Shown here: piece by piece, positions 60,716 to 64,000 of the stretch
How the letters are laid out: the number at the start of each line of letters is the position of its first letter
Numbering within the stretch: position 1 is the first letter of the stretch
Origin: Amycolatopsis bullii
GTDB taxonomy: Bacteria; Actinomycetota; Actinomycetes; Mycobacteriales; Pseudonocardiaceae
DNA: 64,000 nucleotides
Assembly: GCF_014654205.1 (NCBI RefSeq)
Contig: NZ_BNAW01000002.1
Span: 372,001 to 436,000, forward strand
Direction of reading: 5' to 3'
Translations under genes and position numbers: made by a program
The notes under the pieces: generated by a model
The model's database searches: none
What the model was told of the DNA's origin: nothing
Seen by the model: the letters and a program-made list of their open reading frames with translations, nothing else

Positions 60716-61609
60716 TCAGGCGGTTTCGCCGGGCCAGTAGAGGCGCATCGGGTTGTCGGCGAGCAGCTTCCGCTGCGCTTCGGGGGTGTCCGCGATGTGC
60801 CGGACGTGGTCGACGAGCAGGCCGTCGTCGGGCATGTGGCTCTTCAGGTTCGGGTGCGGCCAGTCGGTCCCCCACAGCACCCGGTCCGGGAACTCCTCGA
60901 CGACGCGGCGGGCGAACGGCACCACGTCGGCGTAGGACGGCGGCCCGGTCACGGTGAGCCGCTCGGGGCAGCTCACCTTCACCCAGACGTCGTGGGTCCC
61001 GGCGAAGTCCAGCAACCGCCTGAATTCGGGGCCGTCCGCGGGTTTCGTCACGTCGGGCCGTCCCATGTGGTCGATCACCAGCGGCACGGGCAGCGTGCCG
61101 AAGAAGGTTTCCAGCTCGGGGAGGTCGGCGGCCTCGAAGTACAGGACGACGTGCCAGCCGAGCGGGGCGATCTTCTTCGCGATCGCGCTCAGGTCCTCGC
61201 GGGGCGAGGCGTCGACCAGCCGCTTGACGAAGTTGAACCGCACGCCGCGGACGCCGGCCGCGTGCAGCTCCCGCAGTTCGGCCGCACCGACGTCGGGCCG
61301 GACGGTGGCGACCCCGCGCGCCCGGCCGCCGGACGCGCGGACGGCGTCGACCATCGCGGAGTTGTCCGCGCCGTGGCAGGTGGCCTGCACGATCACGTTC
61401 CGGGCGACGCCGAGGTGGTCGCGCAGGGCGAACAGCTGGTCCTTGCTCGCGTCGCAGGGCGTGTACTTGCGCTCGGGCGCGAAGGGGAACTCCGCCTGCG
61501 GGCCGAAGACGTGACAGTGGGCGTCCACCGTGCCGGGCGGCAGCCGGAAGTCCGGTGTGGACGGTTCGGCGCACCAGTCCAGCCAGCCGGGCGTCTTGGG
61601 GGCGGTCAC
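60716..61609 (-). CDS. ligI: 2-pyrone-4,6-dicarboxylate hydrolase
   Basis: 297 residues of the amidohydrolase superfamily. Matches to LigI are TVDAHCHVFGPQAEFPFAPE (metal HxH), ARNVIVQATCHGADNSAMVD, VRGVRFNFVKRLVDASPRED, VPLVIDHMGRPDVTKPADGP and RVLWGTDWPHPNLKSHMPDD with the catalytic Asp. It hydrolyses 2-pyrone-4,6-dicarboxylate to 4-oxalomesaconate. GTG 61609 overlaps the ligJ stop (GTGA), so ligJ-ligI are coupled. Confidence 0.95.
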   Translation of the reverse strand: MTAPKTPGWLDWCAEPSTPDFRLPPGTVDAHCHVFGPQAEFPFAPERKYTPCDASKDQLFALRDHLGVARNVIVQATCHGADNSAMVDAVRASGGRARGVATVRPDVGAAELRELHAAGVRGVRFNFVKRLVDASPREDLSAIAKKIAPLGWHVVLYFEAADLPELETFFGTLPVPLVIDHMGRPDVTKPADGPEFRRLLDFAGTHDVWVKVSCPERLTVTGPPSYADVVPFARRVVEEFPDRVLWGTDWPHPNLKSHMPDDGLLVDHVRHIADTPEAQRKLLADNPMRLYWPGETA

Positions 61610-62631
61610 CGGCCCTGGCCCTTCAGGAGCGCGTCCAGGCGCGGGTAGACGGCGCGGGCGTTGTGCTCGCGGATGGCCGCCCAGTCCTCTTCGGACAGGT
61701 TCGCGGCCTCGGCGTAGCGGCGGGTGTCGTCGAAGTGGTGCCCGGTGCGCGGGTCGACGCTGCGGACCGCGCCGATCATCTCCGAGGCGAAGAGGATGTT
61801 GCGCGCCGGGATGACGTCGAAGAGCAGGTCCGAGCCCGGCTGGTGGTAGACGCAGGTGTCGAAGAAGACGTTGGTCAGCACGTGCTCCTCCAGCTCGGGC
61901 TTGCCCAGCGCCATCGCCAGGCCGCGGAAGCGGCCCCAGTGGTAGGGCACCGCGCCGCCGCCGTGCGGGATGATCAGCCGCAGCGCCGGGAAGTCGGTGA
62001 ACAGGTCGCCCTGCACGAGCTGCATGAACGCGGTCGTGTCGGCGTTCAGGTAGTGCGCGCCGGTGGTGTGGAAGGCGGGGTTGACGCTGGTGCTGACGTG
62101 CACCATCGCCGGGATGTCGTATTCCACCATCTTCTCGTAGATCGGGTACCACGACCGGTCGGTGAGCGGCGGGGCCGTCCAGTGGCCGCCGCTGGGGTCC
62201 GGGTTGAGGTTGAGCGCGACGGCGCCGTACTCCTCGACGCAGCGGGTCAGCTCCGGGAGGCAGGTGGCGGGGTCGACGCCCGGGGACTGGGGCAGCATCG
62301 CCGCGGGCGCGAACCGCTCCGGGTACAGCGTGCTGACGCGGTGGCAGAGCTCGTTGCAGATCGCCGCCCACGCTGCCGACGTCTCGAAGCCGCCGACGTG
62401 GTGGGCCATGAAGGAGGCGCGGGGCGAGAAGATCGTCAGGTCGATGCCGCGGTCGTCCATCAACCGGAGCTGGTTGCCCTCGATGCTCTCGCGGATCTCG
62501 TCGTCGCTGATCCGCAGGTCGGCCGCGGTGGGCGCGGGGGTGGCGCCGTCCAGCGCGGCGATCTGCCGGTCGCGCCACGCCGCGAGGGCGGGCGGGGCGG
62601 TGGTGTAGTGGCCGTGGCAGTCGATGATCAA
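61606..62631 (-). CDS. ligJ: 4-oxalomesaconate hydratase
   Basis: 341 residues of the amidohydrolase superfamily, clearly LigJ: MIIDCHGHYTTAPPALAAW, LTIFSPRASFMAHHVGGFET, AICNELCHRVSTLYPERFAP, VALNLNPDPSGGHWTAPPLT, LRLIIPHGGGAVPYHWGRFR and ARNILFASEMIGAVRSVDPR. It adds water to 4-oxalomesaconate to give 4-carboxy-4-hydroxy-2-oxoadipate, the LigK substrate. It starts the ligJ-ligI-MFS operon under the GntR site at 62685. An ORF extending to 62695 in another frame is a shadow. Confidence 0.96.
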   Translation of the reverse strand: MIIDCHGHYTTAPPALAAWRDRQIAALDGATPAPTAADLRISDDEIRESIEGNQLRLMDDRGIDLTIFSPRASFMAHHVGGFETSAAWAAICNELCHRVSTLYPERFAPAAMLPQSPGVDPATCLPELTRCVEEYGAVALNLNPDPSGGHWTAPPLTDRSWYPIYEKMVEYDIPAMVHVSTSVNPAFHTTGAHYLNADTTAFMQLVQGDLFTDFPALRLIIPHGGGAVPYHWGRFRGLAMALGKPELEEHVLTNVFFDTCVYHQPGSDLLFDVIPARNILFASEMIGAVRSVDPRTGHHFDDTRRYAEAANLSEEDWAAIREHNARAVYPRLDALLKGQGR

Positions 62632-62666
62632 GGTGGGTCCTCGTCGCTTCGGGTCTCGATACCGGC

Positions 62667-62696
62667 ACAGTAATCGTCGATGAGATTGTTAACAAT
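62667..62696 (-). promoter_or_regulatory. ligJ promoter with GntR operator
   Basis: On the minus strand TTGTTA (62690-62695), 17 bp, TACTGT (62667-62672). The perfect palindrome ATTGTTAACAAT (62685-62696) covers the -35, the same arrangement as at ligK and at the dehydrogenase gene. Confidence 0.82.
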
Positions 62697-62720
62697 ATCT
62701 ACGACGAAGTTTGTGCGCAG

Positions 62721-62800
62721 AGGCTTCTCGTGTGCTCAGGGAGGCTTCATGCGTGATTGAAGGGGCATCATGCGTGATCGGCGGGGCATCACGGGGATGC
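62721..62800. repeat. 21-bp tandem repeat, about four degenerate copies
   Basis: Units at 62721-62741, 62742-62762, 62763-62783 and a partial 62784-62800 share ggc(t/a)tcatgcgtgat. They lie between the ligJ promoter and the leaderless start of the ATPase regulator. Read on the minus strand they give a 7-residue DAPSITH-type period, but there is no gene there. Confidence 0.75.
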
Positions 62801-62817
62801 GGACCTAGACTCTGCGC

Positions 62818-64000
62818 ATGGCTGTCCGTTCCCGCCGGAGCGCCGGAAACCTGCCGGCCGAGCTGACCAGCTTCGTCGGGCGGCGCCACGAGCTGGGCGA
62901 GGCGAAACGCCTGCTGTCCGCAGCGAGGCTGGTCACGCTGACCGGGGCGGGCGGCGTCGGCAAGACGCGGCTGGCGCTGCGGGTCGCCGCCGACGTGCGC
63001 CGGGCGTTCCCGGACGGCGTGTGGCTGGTCGAGCTGGCCGACGTGGGTGATCCGCACCTGGTGCCGAACACCGTGGCGACGGCGTTCGGCCTGCGCGGGA
63101 CCAGCGACCAGGCCGCCGGCTTGGCCGAGTACCTCGAGGACAAGCAGCTGCTGCTGGTGCTGGACAACTGCGAGCACGTCGCCGACGAGTGCGCGACGCT
63201 GGTCGCGAAACTGCTCGCGGTCTCCGGCGGCCTCCGGGTCCTGGCCACCAGCCGGCACACGTTGCACGTGGAGGGCGAGCACCTGCTGCACGTCGAGCCC
63301 CTGCCCGTCCCCCGGGCCGGGGACACCGGCGGCCCGGTCGAGGCGGTGACGCTGTTCGCCGACCGCGCGGCCGCCGTCTCCCCCGGCTTCGAGCTCACCC
63401 CGGACAACCGGGCGACGGTGAGCCGGATCTGCCGCCGGCTGGAGGGCATCCCGCTGGCCATCGAGCTGGCCGCCGTCCGCGTGCGCGTGCTGTCGGTCGA
63501 CCAGGTCCTCGAGCGGCTCGACGACCGGCTCGGCCTGCTCACCTCCCGGCCCGCCGCCGTCCGGCCCCGCCGCCGGACCCTGGAAGCGGCGATCGACTGG
63601 AGCTTCGAGCTGTGCACCCCCGCGGAACAGCGGCTGTGGGCCCAGGCGTCGGTGTTCCCCGGCGGGTTCGACCTCGACGCCGCCGAGCACGTCTGCTCCC
63701 CCGCGGACGACGACAGCGCGCTGGACGTCGTGACGGGCCTGGTGGACAAGTCGGTCCTCAGCCGGCAGAACGGCACCTTCGGGCGGCACGCCTGGTACCG
63801 CATGCTGGAGACCGTCCGCGAATACGGCGGCGCCCGGCTGGCCGCGGACGGCGGCGAGGCCGGCGTCCGGGCCCGGCAGGCCGGGTACTACGCCGACCTC
63901 GCGCGGCGCTACCGGGCCGAGGGGTTCGGGCCGCGGCAGTCGGAGTGGCTCGCCCGGCTGCGCCGCGAGCACGCCAACCTCCGGGCCGTGCTGGACCACT
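62818..64000 (+). CDS. NB-ARC/AAA-type ATPase regulator (LuxR/AfsR-like), partial at right edge
   Basis: 394 residues in the window. After NLPAELTSFVGRRHELGEAK comes Walker A TLTGAGGVGKTRLALRVAAD, Walker B KQLLLVLDNCEHVADECATL, and GGLRVLATSRHTLHVEGEHL (sensor). GIPLAIELAAVRVRVL is the GLPL-like motif. The following winged-helix-like part has RRRTLEAAIDWSFELCTPAE. Such signal-transduction ATPases usually end in a LuxR HTH, which would lie beyond the edge. TAGACT (62806-62811) ends 6 nt before the ATG, so it is probably leaderless. Confidence 0.88.
   Translation, partial: MAVRSRRSAGNLPAELTSFVGRRHELGEAKRLLSAARLVTLTGAGGVGKTRLALRVAADVRRAFPDGVWLVELADVGDPHLVPNTVATAFGLRGTSDQAAGLAEYLEDKQLLLVLDNCEHVADECATLVAKLLAVSGGLRVLATSRHTLHVEGEHLLHVEPLPVPRAGDTGGPVEAVTLFADRAAAVSPGFELTPDNRATVSRICRRLEGIPLAIELAAVRVRVLSVDQVLERLDDRLGLLTSRPAAVRPRRRTLEAAIDWSFELCTPAEQRLWAQASVFPGGFDLDAAEHVCSPADDDSALDVVTGLVDKSVLSRQNGTFGRHAWYRMLETVREYGGARLAADGGEAGVRARQAGYYADLARRYRAEGFGPRQSEWLARLRREHANLRAVLDH

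Overview
The window is about 73% GC. It has dense gene packing, frequent ATGA/GTGA stop-start overlaps, many GTG/TTG starts, LacI/TetR/GntR/MerR-type regulation and J-domain/NERD and CU044_5270-type proteins. This points to an actinomycete of the Pseudonocardiaceae, most likely Amycolatopsis (inference from style and gene families; no 16S or marker gene is present). At least ten genes have a TANNNT -10 element ending 6-7 nt before the start codon, so leaderless transcription is common here. No rRNA, tRNA, CRISPR array, transposase or integrase was seen.

Layout. (1) 1-9622, minus strand: an operon for an MmpL-type RND exporter, an MFS exporter, a fatty-acyl-AMP ligase (FAAL) and the N-terminal ~1470 residues of an ACP-KS-AT-DH-KR polyketide synthase that runs off the left edge. 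This is the mycobacterial-style FAAL/PKS/MmpL arrangement for making and exporting a polyketide lipid. A PucR-type regulator is divergent at 9906. (2) 11.3-17.7 kb: galM with a textbook promoter and perfect operator, a solute-binding-like protein, DinB, an aryl-CoA ligase, a J-domain/TM/NERD fusion and a frameshifted LysE exporter. (3) 17.7-32.7 kb: secreted M14 carboxypeptidase, DUF998 protein, P450-TetR pair, small alarmone synthetase, a secreted NGMA-repeat protein, several hydrolases (one frameshifted and lacking its catalytic residues), an F420-type oxidoreductase under a MerR-type promoter, a secreted lyase-like protein, a TIM-barrel protein and a TetR-kinase pair. (4) 32.7-38.6 kb: a lower-GC stretch with an unknown 416-aa protein and a possible 15-aa peptide, then a double-GH43 secreted enzyme behind an 18-bp perfect operator. 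(5) 38.5-50 kb: a three-subunit molybdenum hydroxylase, an ECF sigma factor, MarR/RibA with twin operators, AraC, TetR, a secreted S1 protease, a ZIP transporter and a 40-aa Cys-containing peptide. (6) 50-53.8 kb: PhyH/LacI sharing a 26-bp palindrome, an OsmC/Ohr protein and a diguanylate cyclase.

(7) 53.8-62.7 kb: a catabolic cluster for aromatic acids through 4-oxalomesaconate: ligI, ligJ, ligK, galD, a two-domain VOC extradiol dioxygenase, a 6PGDH-like dehydrogenase, an MFS transporter and a GntR regulator. Three promoters here carry the same ATTGTNNACAAT operator overlapping the -35 box, which defines a local GntR regulon. Canonical LigAB and LigC are not encoded in the window. An unrelated radical-SAM protein sits inside the cluster. 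(8) 62.8 kb to the end: a partial NB-ARC-type ATPase regulator.

Most noteworthy: the FAAL-PKS-MmpL lipid cluster with palindromic repeats translated in frame within the PKS, the atypical 4-oxalomesaconate cluster and its three-site regulon, the NGMA-repeat secreted protein, the unknown protein plus 15-aa peptide locus, and two intergenic arrays of 21-bp tandem repeats.
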